Assembly (NCBI RefSeq): GCF_002220365.1 | Contig: NZ_MTHB01000159.1 | Location: 115,353 to 179,352, forward strand | Source of the DNA: Caballeronia sordidicola | GTDB lineage: Bacteria; Pseudomonadota; Gammaproteobacteria; Burkholderiales; Burkholderiaceae | Length of the DNA stretch: 64,000 nt | Direction of reading: 5' to 3' | Shown: positions 35,175 to 44,938 of the stretch, piece by piece | Layout: every line of letters begins with the position of its first letter | Numbering within the stretch: position 1 is the first letter of the stretch | Position numbers and translations under genes: made by a program | The notes under the pieces: model-generated | Databases searched by the model: none | What the model saw: only the letters and a program-made list of their open reading frames with translations | What the model was told of the DNA's origin: nothing

Positions 35175-36527
35175 ATGTCCAGACCTCAAACAAAACCGCA
35201 ACCCGCCACGCCGCTCGCGCACGCTGCCGTCACGCGGTTGATGATCCGCAAGCTGATGCCGCTGCTGGTGATCGTCTATGTGATCAGCTTTTTAGACCGC
35301 ACAAATATTGCGCTCGCCAAGCATTCCATGAGTGTGGATCTAAGCCTGTCCGCTGCCGCCTATGGCCTCGGCGCAGGCTTGTTTTTCCTGTCGTATGCGC
35401 TTCTCGAAATCCCGAGCAACCTGATCATGCATCGGGTAGGCGCACGCATGTGGATCACGCGGATCATGATCACCTGGGGCCTGCTCTCCATCGCCATGGC
35501 GTTCGTGCGTGGGGAGACCTCGTTCTACGTATTGCGCCTGCTGCTTGGCGCCGCCGAAGCCGGCTTGTTTCCGGGCGTGATGCTGTACCTCACCTACTGG
35601 TTCAATCGCGAGGAACGGGCGCGCGCCACGGGCTATTTCCTGCTCGGCGTGTGTTTGGCCAACATTGTCGGCGGACCGCTTGGTGGTGCATTGCTCGAGC
35701 TCGACGGACTGCTCGGATGGCACGGCTGGCAGTGGCTGTTCGTGGTCGAAGGGCTGCCGGCCGTGTTGCTGGCGTTCGTCGTGTGGAAGGTGCTGCCAGA
35801 TGGACCTGCGTCGGCACGATGGTTATCAAAGGAACAGGCTGAAGGGCTTGAGCGCCGCCTCGCGGCCGAACGCGAAAGCCAGGCAAGCGGTGGCCGCGGC
35901 AGCCACTCGCTGCGCAGCGTGATCGGCGACAAACAAGTTTGGCTCGCGATCTTCGTGTATTTCTGCCACCAGCTCACCATCTACACGACCATCTTCTTTT
36001 TGCCCGGCATCATTGGCGCGTCGGGACATTTTTCTCCCTTCGCTATCGGCGTGCTGACGGCCTTGCCCTGGATCGCAGCGGCTATCGGCGCCGCGACGCT
36101 GCCGCGCTTTGCCAACACGTCTTCCCGCAGCCGGCAGATCCTGACCGGCGGGCTGATCGTGATGGCGGCCGGCCTCGTAATCGCCGCGTATTCAACACCG
36201 GTCATCGGATTGCTCGGCGTATGTGTGTCGGCGTTCATGTTCTTTGTGGTGCAGTCGATCATCTTCACGTTTCCGTCGTCGCGCTTTAACGGCCCGGCAC
36301 TGGCCGGCGGGCTCGCGCTGGTCAACTCATGCGGCCTGCTGGGCGGCTTCGTGGGACCGACAGTCATGGGACTGATCGAGCAGTCGACCGGCAACCCCAT
36401 GAACGGCTTGGTGATTCTCGCGGTAGCGCTTTTTATTGCAGCACTATGCAGCCTGCGATTGCGTCACGGTGCCGAGGACCGCGCAACACCCGCCGATGGC
36501 AGGCCTGCAGCGGGTAAGCCCATCTGA
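35175..36527 (+). CDS. MFS transporter, ACS (anion:cation symporter) type
   Basis: The 450-residue permease has 12 predicted membrane segments, an early motif FLDRTNIALAKHSM typical of the ACS family, and RLLLGAAEAGLFPGVMLYLTYWF between segments 4 and 5. ACS members import organic anions such as hexuronates, phthalate or tartrate. The ATG at 35175 follows GGAGTTCTCC. It sits after SDR and BKACE genes on the same strand, suggesting it imports their substrate. Confidence 0.92.
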   Translation: MSRPQTKPQPATPLAHAAVTRLMIRKLMPLLVIVYVISFLDRTNIALAKHSMSVDLSLSAAAYGLGAGLFFLSYALLEIPSNLIMHRVGARMWITRIMITWGLLSIAMAFVRGETSFYVLRLLLGAAEAGLFPGVMLYLTYWFNREERARATGYFLLGVCLANIVGGPLGGALLELDGLLGWHGWQWLFVVEGLPAVLLAFVVWKVLPDGPASARWLSKEQAEGLERRLAAERESQASGGRGSHSLRSVIGDKQVWLAIFVYFCHQLTIYTTIFFLPGIIGASGHFSPFAIGVLTALPWIAAAIGAATLPRFANTSSRSRQILTGGLIVMAAGLVIAAYSTPVIGLLGVCVSAFMFFVVQSIIFTFPSSRFNGPALAGGLALVNSCGLLGGFVGPTVMGLIEQSTGNPMNGLVILAVALFIAALCSLRLRHGAEDRATPADGRPAAGKPI

Positions 36528-36968
36528 CAGCAAAAGGTAAGCGCGTTCTGGACCGCTCGCAGCTGTGAGCGGTTCGTCCTTCATTGCGCACCCCGGCGCG
36601 ACGTTGGCCGGTGCGCTGGTTTCAGTATCAGAAACGCCCACGACGATTGTTTCCTCTCCTCGCGCGCTAGCCGGCGCCAAGCCATCGCTGGCGGAATCGT
36701 ACTAAGTCCTGGCCGTCCCGCACCTCTGCAGATCGTTAGCGACCCTAACTCTTCTATATCGCGTCCAATTCCAATCGCGTTGCGCCGGCAAGTGAAGCGC
36801 GTTAACGATTTCTTCATCTTGCGTCGATGGCGTTCTGCATAACAGCGTCGCAACATGACCCCACGCGATCCGGGCTGTACGGTGCTCAAGCGATGAACTG
36901 CCCGATATCGCCTTTTTCGGCCAGTAGTTTGCTGACCGGTCCGACTTTGGCTTTTGGGAGAAATCAAC
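36528..36968. other. Intergenic
   Basis: I support no gene here. A 46-codon GTG frame at 36565-36705 (start VSGSSFIAHPGATLAGALV) has protein-like composition but no ribosome site or known family; it could be a gene remnant. Confidence 0.4.
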
Positions 36969-37223
36969 ATGAAAACGCTTAGATTCGTGGCTGCCTGCGC
37001 AGCCGTCCTTGTCGTTGGACACGCATGGGCGCAAAACCAGCCTGCAACCACCGAAACCGCGACCGCACAGCCCGCGCAGGACGTTGGCGGCGTGACGGAC
37101 ATGTCCAGAAGCGACGCAGGCGCGCCAATGAGCCCGACGCGGCAGCAGGTCTACCAGGACCTCCTCCGTTCGCAGCAATCCGGAGAACAAGGCCGGTTGC
37201 AGGATATCTATCACGGGCAGTGA
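36969..37223 (+). CDS. DUF4148 family secreted protein
   Basis: The ATG at 36969 follows GGGAGAAATC. A signal peptide (MKTLRFVAACAAVLVVGHAWA) is cleaved near residue 21. The mature protein ends with the family-like SPTRQQVYQDLLRSQQSGEQ. Function is unknown. It is a short relative of the protein at 15011. Confidence 0.78.
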   Translation: MKTLRFVAACAAVLVVGHAWAQNQPATTETATAQPAQDVGGVTDMSRSDAGAPMSPTRQQVYQDLLRSQQSGEQGRLQDIYHGQ

Positions 37224-37356
37224 CCTCTGGCTACGCTCGTATTCCGCGTGACGGGGGCGAGCCGGCACGCGGAGTTCGGACAAAGCGCTCAACATGCTCA
37301 ACGGGCCGAGTATGCTTGACCGGTTCATCGTTCACGAAGCCGCGCGACACCACCCA

Positions 37357-39117
37357 TCAATAGCCAATCCTCTTTTCCACGTTTCGGAAACGCCCTGTCG
37401 ACCGATAGCGATCGAACCACGTGTTCGTGCGCAATTCACACAGGCGAGACGATCGTTCCGCCAGTGCCACGTCGAGCCAATGAAACATCTCGTCCTGCTT
37501 ACCTAGCCGGGCGTAGATCTCCGCAAACAGCAGCGGCGACGTATAGCCCAGTTGCCGCCTCGCCAGCAAATCCTGCAAGTACCATTGCAGGAGTGCATCG
37601 TAACCCCCCGCTTCCCAAACGGTCCGGATCACCTCGGCCCGGGCGAAGTCGTTGCACCGTGTCAATGCATCGACCGTCGCTTCCACCGCTTCCTTGTAAG
37701 CACGCTGCGCTTCGAATGCGATCGACAGCACCTGGTAGATCAACGGTGACCGGTTGCCATGCCCCTCGGTCAGAAACTCCCTGGTGACCTCCTCGTACCG
37801 GCCTGATAACACCAGTCCGAATATCCGTGAGCCGTCGAACGTAAGCGGGTCGAGTCGCTCCGCACGCTCGAACTGCGCGCGCCCCTCCGTTTCCCGTCCT
37901 TGCGCCATCAACAGTCGCGCATAAAGGCGGCTGGTTTCAGCGAGATTGGGATTCAGGTGCAGCGCTTCGAGAAATTCCGCCTCGGCCTTACGCCAGTCCC
38001 AGTCATAGAAATAGTGCACGCCAGCCAGGGCGTGATGAGCTTCCGGAAGGTCCGGGTCCAGTTCCAATGCGCGAAGTGCGGTTTCCCTGGCTTTCGGATA
38101 ACCCTGCGACGGCGCAAACAGGCCATGCGTCACGGTCGATCCATAGATGTTCGACAAGCCGACATAACCTAGCGCGTAGGTCGGATCACGTTCGATGGCG
38201 GTCTCGAAGTAGCCGAGTGCACGCGTGAAGTCCTCGCCGCTCAGTCCATGATGGGCGGCGAACCCCGGGTGGAAATGAACCCGACGCAACCAGTAATACC
38301 TTCCGTGCAGGTACGCGTCGTGCGCCGCCGGATCGATGGGCAGACGTCTTGCCAGCATGGACCGCTGCTGCTCCGCGAGCGTCGGCAACACGTCCCGCGC
38401 CAGCGCGGTCCCAACCTCCTTCTGCATATCCAGCGAGCCACTTGCCACCGGCTCATAGGCGCGGCCCCAGACCTGCGCCTGACCAGTGCAGCGAATCAGC
38501 TGCGCCAAAACGCGAACGCGTCCGCCCTCCCGCGCGATCGAACCTTCCAGCACATAGTCGACCGCCAGCTCGTGCGCCATCTGCGCAATGCTCTTGTTGG
38601 ACCGCCGGTAACTTGCGGCGGTTGTCCTGGCAATAACATAGATCTGCTCGGCATACAGCATGCCGATATTCGCGGAAGTCTCGTCGGCGAGCGCGTCGCA
38701 GAAACCATCCTGGGTTGGGTCACCACTCTTGTTTTCGAAGGGCAGCACCAGCACGCGAACGGCGGCGGGCGCGGCGGCTTGCGGTTGTGCCGGCGACGTC
38801 CGCACGCCATCGAGGCGATAACCCTTGCCCTTGATAGTAAGCAGATACTTCGGGTCGTCGGGATTTTCACCGAGCGCAATGCGGATTTTCCGGATCGCGG
38901 TATTAATGCTGTTGTCAGTGTCCCGGAACGCATCGCCGCTCCACAGGACCCTGACAATGTCGGCGCGCGTCACGAGTTCGCCGCCGCGCGATACCATGAA
39001 AATCAGGAGTTCCATTGGCAAGCGCTCCAGTCGAATGCGCTGCCCCGCACGGCGCAATTCGTAGCGCTCCACATCAAGCTCGATGTTTCCGATCCTGATG
39101 GCTTCGTGCGTATTCAT
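37357..39117 (-). CDS. Winged-helix regulator with TolB-N-like and TPR domains
   Basis: The 586-residue protein has an OmpR/CadC-type winged helix at about 10-105 (TDNSINTAIRKIRIALGENP, LLTIKGKGYRL). A TolB-N-like domain follows (VLVLPFENKSGDPTQDGFCDALADE), then TPR-type helices from about 270 on (ALGYFETAIERDPTYALGYV, PEAHHALAGVHYFYDWDW). Such proteins bind DNA directly and sense through their TPR part; no kinase is needed. There is no membrane segment, unlike CadC. Its targets are unknown. Confidence 0.88.
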   Translation of the reverse strand: MNTHEAIRIGNIELDVERYELRRAGQRIRLERLPMELLIFMVSRGGELVTRADIVRVLWSGDAFRDTDNSINTAIRKIRIALGENPDDPKYLLTIKGKGYRLDGVRTSPAQPQAAAPAAVRVLVLPFENKSGDPTQDGFCDALADETSANIGMLYAEQIYVIARTTAASYRRSNKSIAQMAHELAVDYVLEGSIAREGGRVRVLAQLIRCTGQAQVWGRAYEPVASGSLDMQKEVGTALARDVLPTLAEQQRSMLARRLPIDPAAHDAYLHGRYYWLRRVHFHPGFAAHHGLSGEDFTRALGYFETAIERDPTYALGYVGLSNIYGSTVTHGLFAPSQGYPKARETALRALELDPDLPEAHHALAGVHYFYDWDWRKAEAEFLEALHLNPNLAETSRLYARLLMAQGRETEGRAQFERAERLDPLTFDGSRIFGLVLSGRYEEVTREFLTEGHGNRSPLIYQVLSIAFEAQRAYKEAVEATVDALTRCNDFARAEVIRTVWEAGGYDALLQWYLQDLLARRQLGYTSPLLFAEIYARLGKQDEMFHWLDVALAERSSRLCELRTNTWFDRYRSTGRFRNVEKRIGY

Positions 39118-39926
39118 GTGCCCTCCAGCGAGATCTATTTTTATGTGCGCTCGGTCAAACGCCGACGCTTCCGCTTGCTTGATTCATTCCGAAAGACGCC
39201 ACGAATGCGAGGGTCACGCACGGCACCATGGACAGTGCGGGCGCCGGAGGTCAATGCATTCGGGCAACCAGGACGCCGGCGATCAGCGGCGCCGTCCCCA
39301 TCGATGCAGCCAGGCTGAGACTTAATCGCGGTACCCACGACGCTGAAGCGCACACCGACTGCAAACAGATCGGCGACTGCACACGCGAAGGTGGCGGGCG
39401 GCCATCATCGCGTTTCGGATCGGGAGCGAAATATCGAGCATAGCCCTCCTTGAATCATTGGGCACGCACAGTCGCGGGTACTGTGCGCTACGTCGATTTC
39501 CGCGTGTGAGCGCTAACGCTCTACTATCCTAGAACGCGACCACGTGTCATATCCGCCATTCTCGTAAGAATATTGGCCGACGCTCAGGGTTGGTGCATGG
39601 AGTGGAATATGCAGGGTGGAACATACCGATGCGCTCGCATGTGGCTGATTGACAGGTCATGCTCCTGCGGGCCACGCATGCTGGCTTCTGCTTTTAAAGC
39701 GGGATGAGTTGGCGCGCTTGACACGAGTGGGCGTGATTCGCCTATCCGCTTTGAGGTCGTATCGCGCCACGCAACCCTGTGCAATAAGCTAAGTACCCCG
39801 ACGCTTATCGGCAAGAAAGCGTGGTTGTTCTCAGCTCGAAGCGGCTCACCTTCGCGTTGATGTTGCACTGGACGGGGACCGGCGTGTACTGCCCGGCAGA
39901 ACGTCGGTCCCGTGCATGACGGCGGA
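39118..39926. other. Gene-poor interval with an MFS remnant
   Basis: Apart from the transporter remnant at about 39251-39440, listed separately, I see only short unsupported frames. A 7-bp inverted repeat with 7-base loop lies at 39466-39486. Confidence 0.45.
39251..39440 (-). pseudogene. Remnant of an MFS transporter (C-terminal end)
   Basis: Read on the minus strand, one frame gives ACAVADLFAVGVRFSVVGTA. After a frameshift near 39320 another frame continues LSLSLAASMGTAPLIAGVLV and soon stops. Together these match the ELFPxRVRxxG...GTAPL region that closes MHS-type MFS permeases. No other part of such a gene is nearby. Confidence 0.5.
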
Positions 39927-41129
39927 TTATTTGACCAGCAGGCGCGTTCGGATGAAGCCAGGTTCGCGGGCCAGCGCCTGTATCAACTCGCTGGATGGGG
40001 TTCTATCCAGGTCCGTTACCACGTAGCCGGTCTCGCCCTGCGTCTGCAAGTGCTGGGCGACTATGTTGGCGCCCTCCCCGGCCAGCCGCGTGTTAAGCGT
40101 CGCGAGCGCGCCAGGCGCATTGCCGTGGACGTTGAGCAGACGCGCGGGCGCGTCCAGCGGTCCCGGATTGACATGCGGAAAATTGACCGATCCCACTGTG
40201 TCGCCGGTCGTTAAAAACGAAATGAGTTTCGTCGCGACTTCCGTCCCAATGTTTTCCTGCGCTTCCTCCGTGCTGCCGCCAACATGCGGGGTCAGGATCA
40301 CATTCGGCAAATGCTGAAGCACGCTCTTGAAGATATCGGCATTGGTCTTGGGCTCCTCCGGGAATACGTCGATGGCAGCTCCGCCCAGCCGCTTGGCCTG
40401 AAGTGCTTGCGCGAGGGCATCGATATCTACCACCGAACCGCGCGATGCATTGATCAGGATCGCACCGCTTTTGAAACACGCCAGCGTTGCCGCGTCGATC
40501 ATGCGGCTCGTCTGGACCGTTGCGGGAACGTGGAGCGTCACTACGTCGGCATGGGCGACCGCGTCGGCGAGCGATTGTGCCGCACGGGCGGAGCCGAGCG
40601 AGAGCCGCGCCTGTACGTCGTAATACACCACGCGCATTCCCATGGCTTCGGCAAGCACGCCTACCTGCGAGCCGATGTTTCCATACCCTACGATCGCAAT
40701 CGTCTTGCCGCGCGTCTCGAACGATCCGCTTGCACCCTTGGCCCACGTTCCAGCATGCGCCAGCGCGCTCTTCTCGGGCACACGGCGCAGCAGCAGGATA
40801 GCTTCGGCGATCACCAGTTCCGCGACCGAGCGTGTGTTCGAAAACGGTGCGTTGAAAACAGGAATTCCTGCGTTCGCGGCTGCGTTCAGATCGACCTGTG
40901 ATGTACCAATGCAAAAACAGCCTATTGCGAGCAGATGACGCGCTGCATCGATTTCCTCGCGCCCGAGGTGCGTTGCCGAGCGAATCCCGACCAGGTTATG
41001 TGCCTGGAGCGCACTCGTTAAATCCTTGCCGGCGAGCGCACCCGCGCGGCGCTCGACCTCAAGTTTCGCTTCGCTGAAACGCGCGACCGCGGTGTCGTGG
41101 ATATTTTCGAGTAGAAGAACAGAGGTCAT
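39927..41129 (-). CDS. serA: D-3-phosphoglycerate dehydrogenase-like, with ACT domain
   Basis: The 400-residue protein has the D-isomer 2-hydroxyacid dehydrogenase fold with NAD motif VGYGNIGSQVG near residue 153 and VDIDAL...IDVFPEEP. The catalytic histidine lies in LTPHVGGST, and a C-terminal ACT domain spans about 325-400 (NVHGNAPGALATLNTRLA). SerA makes 3-phosphohydroxypyruvate for serine synthesis, with ACT-mediated serine feedback. A copy on a secondary replicon may instead serve another 2-hydroxyacid. It is divergent from an AraC regulator. Confidence 0.88.
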   Translation of the reverse strand: MTSVLLLENIHDTAVARFSEAKLEVERRAGALAGKDLTSALQAHNLVGIRSATHLGREEIDAARHLLAIGCFCIGTSQVDLNAAANAGIPVFNAPFSNTRSVAELVIAEAILLLRRVPEKSALAHAGTWAKGASGSFETRGKTIAIVGYGNIGSQVGVLAEAMGMRVVYYDVQARLSLGSARAAQSLADAVAHADVVTLHVPATVQTSRMIDAATLACFKSGAILINASRGSVVDIDALAQALQAKRLGGAAIDVFPEEPKTNADIFKSVLQHLPNVILTPHVGGSTEEAQENIGTEVATKLISFLTTGDTVGSVNFPHVNPGPLDAPARLLNVHGNAPGALATLNTRLAGEGANIVAQHLQTQGETGYVVTDLDRTPSSELIQALAREPGFIRTRLLVK

Positions 41130-41588
41130 AGAACGCTTATGTGTCAGTGACGTGGGCTATTCATATGCCCAGCAGGTGGTGTCCGGATATCAGTCGCAAC
41201 TTCCTCGCGCTCGATCACGCCGGACGAATCGATGCTTAAGCTTCAAACATCACGGCGATGTTACCGCTTGCCGGGCATTCGTATTTTCTACCCTACTGCC
41301 CATGGGGGCTTTAGGCTTCAGCGTTCTTTGGATCACGTTATCCGCCGGATAAAGGCAGGTCTTTGGGCGAAGCGGTATGCTTCACGCTTGATTCTTGGGG
41401 ATCGGACAGGTATCGGACCCGGATCTCCGGGCGCCTTAAGAGAACGGATAACGCCGACCAGACCGGCTAAGACAAACCAACGGTATTTTCCTTACGATGG
41501 CCAACACGTATTGCTTACCCACGCTTGCGGCATGCCGTCATGAACCGTTGAGAACGTCAGCCCTTCCGCAGAACCCGCACAGGAGTTC
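41130..41588. other. Divergent promoter region serA / AraC
   Basis: This 459-base interval holds promoters for both genes. The clearest element is the palindrome TTATCC-GCC-GGATAA at 41338-41352, a candidate operator. Confidence 0.5.
41338..41352. promoter_or_regulatory. 15-bp palindrome, candidate operator
   Basis: TTATCC and GGATAA flank GCC in the middle of the serA/AraC divergent region. The adjacent regulator or another dimer could bind here. This is inference from symmetry only. Confidence 0.4.
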
Positions 41589-42512
41589 ATGCCAATGAGC
41601 GCATTCGCCAAACGGTCGTCCCGGACCTATGCAATGCCCGAGCGCAGCGACCGCCTCGACTTCTACATTCGCGACCAGACCCTACGCTCGGCGATCACGG
41701 AACCGCACAAGCACGACTACTTCCAGATTCAGATCAATCTGGGTGGCGACACGAAGCAGCAGATCGGCGAAGTAACGCGTCCGTTCCCAACCGGCTCAGT
41801 CGCGTTCATCGCGCCACACCGGGTGCACATGATTGCGCACCCTGAACACTCGCGGTTCATCGTGATCAATTTCGCGCTGGACTTCCTTGGCCTGGATGTC
41901 GATGCTGTCGATGGCCGGATCGACCTCGGCAGTATTCCCATCATCCGGTTTCCGGAGCTAGCGCCCTTTCGCTTTCAAGACGAGATAGATTTCAAACTGA
42001 CGGACTCCGATCTAGTCGAAGTCGAACGCATGGTTCACCTCATGATGGAGATAGATAGTGCGCGCGGCTTTGGTGCAACCAGCCGGCTTCGTGGTTACCT
42101 CCTGCAATTGATCGGACTGATTTGCGCAAGATACGCGGACCCGCTTATGCAAATGGCAGCGCTCAGCGAACGCGCAGTCAGCCGCCGCGACTCCATCAGC
42201 AAAGTGATGCGTCACGTTCTGGAGCACCTGGAAGACGACACGCTTTCGCTGGGGTCGGCCGCGCACGCAGCGGCGTTGACTCCCGGCTATGTAGCCCGCC
42301 TGATGAAAAAGGAAACCGGCAGGACGTTTGTGCAATGGGTAACGGATCAAAGAATCAGCCGGGCAAAAGCATTGCTTGCAGACGATACCCGCCGCGTCAA
42401 GGACATCGCATTCGTGGTCGGCTTTCGCGACGAGGCTTATTTCACCCGACGCTTTCGGCAAGCGGTGGGGACATCGCCGACGCAATACCGTGCTTCGCAA
42501 TTCGAGCTATAG
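41589..42512 (+). CDS. AraC family transcriptional regulator
   Basis: The product has 307 residues. The N-terminal cupin-like sensor includes HKHDYFQIQINLGG near residue 38. The C-terminal double HTH (about 205-305) shows LSLGSAAHAAALTPGYVARLM and the signature VKDIAFVVGFRDEAYFTRRF. It would respond to a small molecule and act on the FAH gene downstream or on the divergent dehydrogenase. A second ATG lies two codons in (41595). Confidence 0.92.
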   Translation: MPMSAFAKRSSRTYAMPERSDRLDFYIRDQTLRSAITEPHKHDYFQIQINLGGDTKQQIGEVTRPFPTGSVAFIAPHRVHMIAHPEHSRFIVINFALDFLGLDVDAVDGRIDLGSIPIIRFPELAPFRFQDEIDFKLTDSDLVEVERMVHLMMEIDSARGFGATSRLRGYLLQLIGLICARYADPLMQMAALSERAVSRRDSISKVMRHVLEHLEDDTLSLGSAAHAAALTPGYVARLMKKETGRTFVQWVTDQRISRAKALLADDTRRVKDIAFVVGFRDEAYFTRRFRQAVGTSPTQYRASQFEL

Positions 42513-42669
42513 GCTCCTGCGGACCCTTTCGCTAGCGCGACCCGGAATAGAGCAATTTAATCCAGGAAGTAGGGCGGATTTGTCCTGCACGGAAGGGTAG
42601 CCGAGGCATATTGTTTGGGGGTGTCGCGGTGATCCGCGCCAAACAACCTCCACCTTCGAGTTCGCCGAT

Positions 42670-43371
42670 ATGACCGAATACGTCTTCCCTGCCCCCCAAA
42701 CTGTCGTTGTGCCCGTCGCCGGCTCGAGCGCCTCGTTCGCGGTACGCCGTGTCTTTTGCGTAGGGCGCAATTACGCCGATCATGCGCGCGAGATGGGAGC
42801 CAACCCTGACCGCGAGCCACCCTTCTTCTTTACGAAACCGGCCGACGCTGTTGTGCCAGCAACGGGAACACTTGCGTACCCAATGCTCACTGAAGACCTG
42901 CACCACGAGATAGAGATGGTGATTGCCATCGGAAAAGAGGGGCGAAAAATCGAGCCGAAGGATGCGCTGTCGTACATATTCGGCTACAGCGTTGGCGTGG
43001 ACCTCACGAGGCGCGACCTCCAAGCGGTCGCAAAGAAGATGAGCCGGCCGTGGGACTGGGCCAAGGGCTTCGACGAATCCGCGCCGGTCACCGCTATCCG
43101 TCCTGCGACGGAAATCGGCCATCCGGGCAGCGGCCGCATCTGGTTGTCGGTCAATGGCGAGACACGGCAAACGGGTGACCTCGGCGATATGATCTGGCCG
43201 GTTGCAGACATCATCAGCCAGGTTTCGCAAGCGGTTGTCATCAAGCCCGGCGATCTGATTTTTACCGGCACGCCAGCGGGCGTCGGGGCGTTGAAGCCTG
43301 GCGATAAGGTCGCTGGCGGTGTTGACGGTATTGGCGATTTCCACTTCGAAATTGGCAAGGTTCAGGGCTGA
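42670..43371 (+). CDS. Fumarylacetoacetate hydrolase family protein
   Basis: The 233-residue FAH-fold enzyme has VGRNYADHAREMG near the start and the metal-binding acidic residues of HHEIEMVIAIGK (residues about 78-90). Further family marks are FGYSVGVDLTRRDLQ and GDLIFTGTPAGVGALKPGD. Relatives act on fumarylpyruvate, acylpyruvates or oxaloacetate. It follows the AraC gene by 157 bases on the same strand. The substrate is unassigned. Confidence 0.92.
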   Translation: MTEYVFPAPQTVVVPVAGSSASFAVRRVFCVGRNYADHAREMGANPDREPPFFFTKPADAVVPATGTLAYPMLTEDLHHEIEMVIAIGKEGRKIEPKDALSYIFGYSVGVDLTRRDLQAVAKKMSRPWDWAKGFDESAPVTAIRPATEIGHPGSGRIWLSVNGETRQTGDLGDMIWPVADIISQVSQAVVIKPGDLIFTGTPAGVGALKPGDKVAGGVDGIGDFHFEIGKVQG

Positions 43372-43722
43372 CTTCAAGATTAATCGCTTGGCTTAAGTAG
43401 TCACTCCGTACGCTTTACTAATCAACATAAGGCTTTTCAGTTGAGGTCTGAGGCGAAGTCAGCACTAGCTCTTGCTGGCTTTGCCGCTTCATGGCAATGG
43501 TCGTCGTGTCCTTCAAGGCCCTTATCCGCACAATGCGCAACGCTCCCGAATAACCTCACCTAAGCGCTGATAAAGCAGTGCTTCCCGCGTACAGCATTTT
43601 TTTGGGCAGGCCCTCTAGGCCGCGATCTGCTATCTGCAAGTCTTTTTTATGACTGCAACGCTTGCGCCGACTGTGTATAACATCGACACATTTCCGTTAA
43701 TCGCCAAGCGAGAGAGCAAAAC
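43372..43722. other. Intergenic with one iteron-like site
   Basis: I see no gene. The interval contains the reverse-orientation 17-mer at 43544-43560, listed separately. Confidence 0.5.
43544..43560 (-). repeat. Dispersed iteron-like 17-mer (GGTGAGGTTATTCGGGA)
   Basis: This exact copy in reverse orientation lies about 165 bases upstream of the DUF1003 gene. Confidence 0.85.
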
Positions 43723-44262
43723 ATGAACAGCCCCATTCCGCGTGACGAACAGCGCAAAGATAAACACCACCACTTGCGTTTTCATCTGCCATACGTGCAC
43801 CTTTCGTCAGTATTCGGTGATGACTGGTTCGCGCTCAAAGCCGAGCGTTTCGCGCGTTTCTTTGGAACACCGACTTTCCTCGTCGGGCAGACGATTATTG
43901 TTGCAGCCTGGATTGGCATCAACGTCGCCGGCCTGACAAAGTTCGACGTTTATCCTTTCATTCTTCTAAACCTCGCCTTTAGTCTCCAGGCCGCTTACGC
44001 CGCTCCGTTGATTCTGCTTGCGCAAACGCGCCAAGCAGATCGCGACAAGGTCAATTCAGACGCCGACGCGCGGCATCGCGAAGACCTCGCCTCAGCGAAT
44101 GAGGAACGGCAGGTGCAGGCCGCTCGGCAGGCCGAACAACTCGTCGCCTTGCTTGAGCAAAATACCAAATTGACTGAGATTACGAAGCAAATGAGCGAAC
44201 GTATCGAGGCATTGACGCGCGAAGTTCATAACAGGATCGAGCAGGCAAATATCAAACCGTAA
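43723..44262 (+). CDS. DUF1003 membrane protein
   Basis: The 179-residue protein has the DUF1003 core: ARFFGTPTFLVGQTIIVAAW and DVYPFILLNLAFSLQAAYAA form two membrane hairpin segments at about 45-110. A long C-terminal coiled coil (RQADRDKVNSDADARHREDL...) follows. Function is unknown. The ATG at 43723 follows AAGCGAGAGAGC. Confidence 0.88.
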   Translation: MNSPIPRDEQRKDKHHHLRFHLPYVHLSSVFGDDWFALKAERFARFFGTPTFLVGQTIIVAAWIGINVAGLTKFDVYPFILLNLAFSLQAAYAAPLILLAQTRQADRDKVNSDADARHREDLASANEERQVQAARQAEQLVALLEQNTKLTEITKQMSERIEALTREVHNRIEQANIKP

Positions 44263-44396
44263 GCGCTCTGAGGGTTAGCCTTCGAGTCATCGATGCAGCC
44301 TTCAGAGAGTTCACAAGACCGCAGCGACGATCAAGCTGCGGCGGCGGTTGAACCTCATCGCGATATCATCTGTAACCCGAATTTAAACTTAAATTC

Positions 44397-44933
44397 TTAC
44401 TCGGTCGGGACGCGGGCTCCAATTCGCTTCCAATAAATTTTGGTCCCGGTCAGCCCTCCATGCGGCTTGAGCGCGTAGTCTGGAATCTCTCCCGTAAGAG
44501 TGAACCCGAGATGCTCGTAGAGCGTAGACGCTCCGCCATCGGTCGCGGTATCCAGGACCAGCAGCGTGCGTCCGCGCTTCACGGCCAGATTCTCGGCCGC
44601 CTGCATCAGCGACGCAGCCACACCTCGCCCGCGGTGGCTGAGACAAGTCATCAGCTTCGCGATTTCCGCCCGGTGCGGCTGGTTGGGCGGACAGTCGAGC
44701 AACAGGGTGACGGTTCCGATCAGTCTCTCACCGTCCCATGCACCCAGAACTGCTCGTTCGCCGCGAGTCGCGGCAGCCAGCGCATTGGACCAGAACGCTT
44801 CTGCCGCTTCGGGCTGCAGCGGATGCATGAAGCTGACCGAACCGCCGTTTGCAACAGTTTCGATCAAGAGCCCGCTGAGCATCTCTCGGTTCGTTGACGT
44901 AGCCTCTAGTTCGCTGATTTCAATGTTTGACAT
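44397..44933 (-). CDS. GNAT family N-acetyltransferase
   Basis: The 178-residue GNAT domain carries the acetyl-CoA loop as HRGRGVAASLMQAAE near residues 105-119 and the family's C-terminal LYEHLGFTLTGEIPDYA. It starts five bases after the XRE regulator's stop, so the two are cotranscribed and perhaps coupled. XRE-GNAT pairs often detoxify or modify a small molecule sensed by the regulator; this is inference here. Confidence 0.92.
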   Translation of the reverse strand: MSNIEISELEATSTNREMLSGLLIETVANGGSVSFMHPLQPEAAEAFWSNALAAATRGERAVLGAWDGERLIGTVTLLLDCPPNQPHRAEIAKLMTCLSHRGRGVAASLMQAAENLAVKRGRTLLVLDTATDGGASTLYEHLGFTLTGEIPDYALKPHGGLTGTKIYWKRIGARVPTE

Positions 44934-44938
44934 GACGG

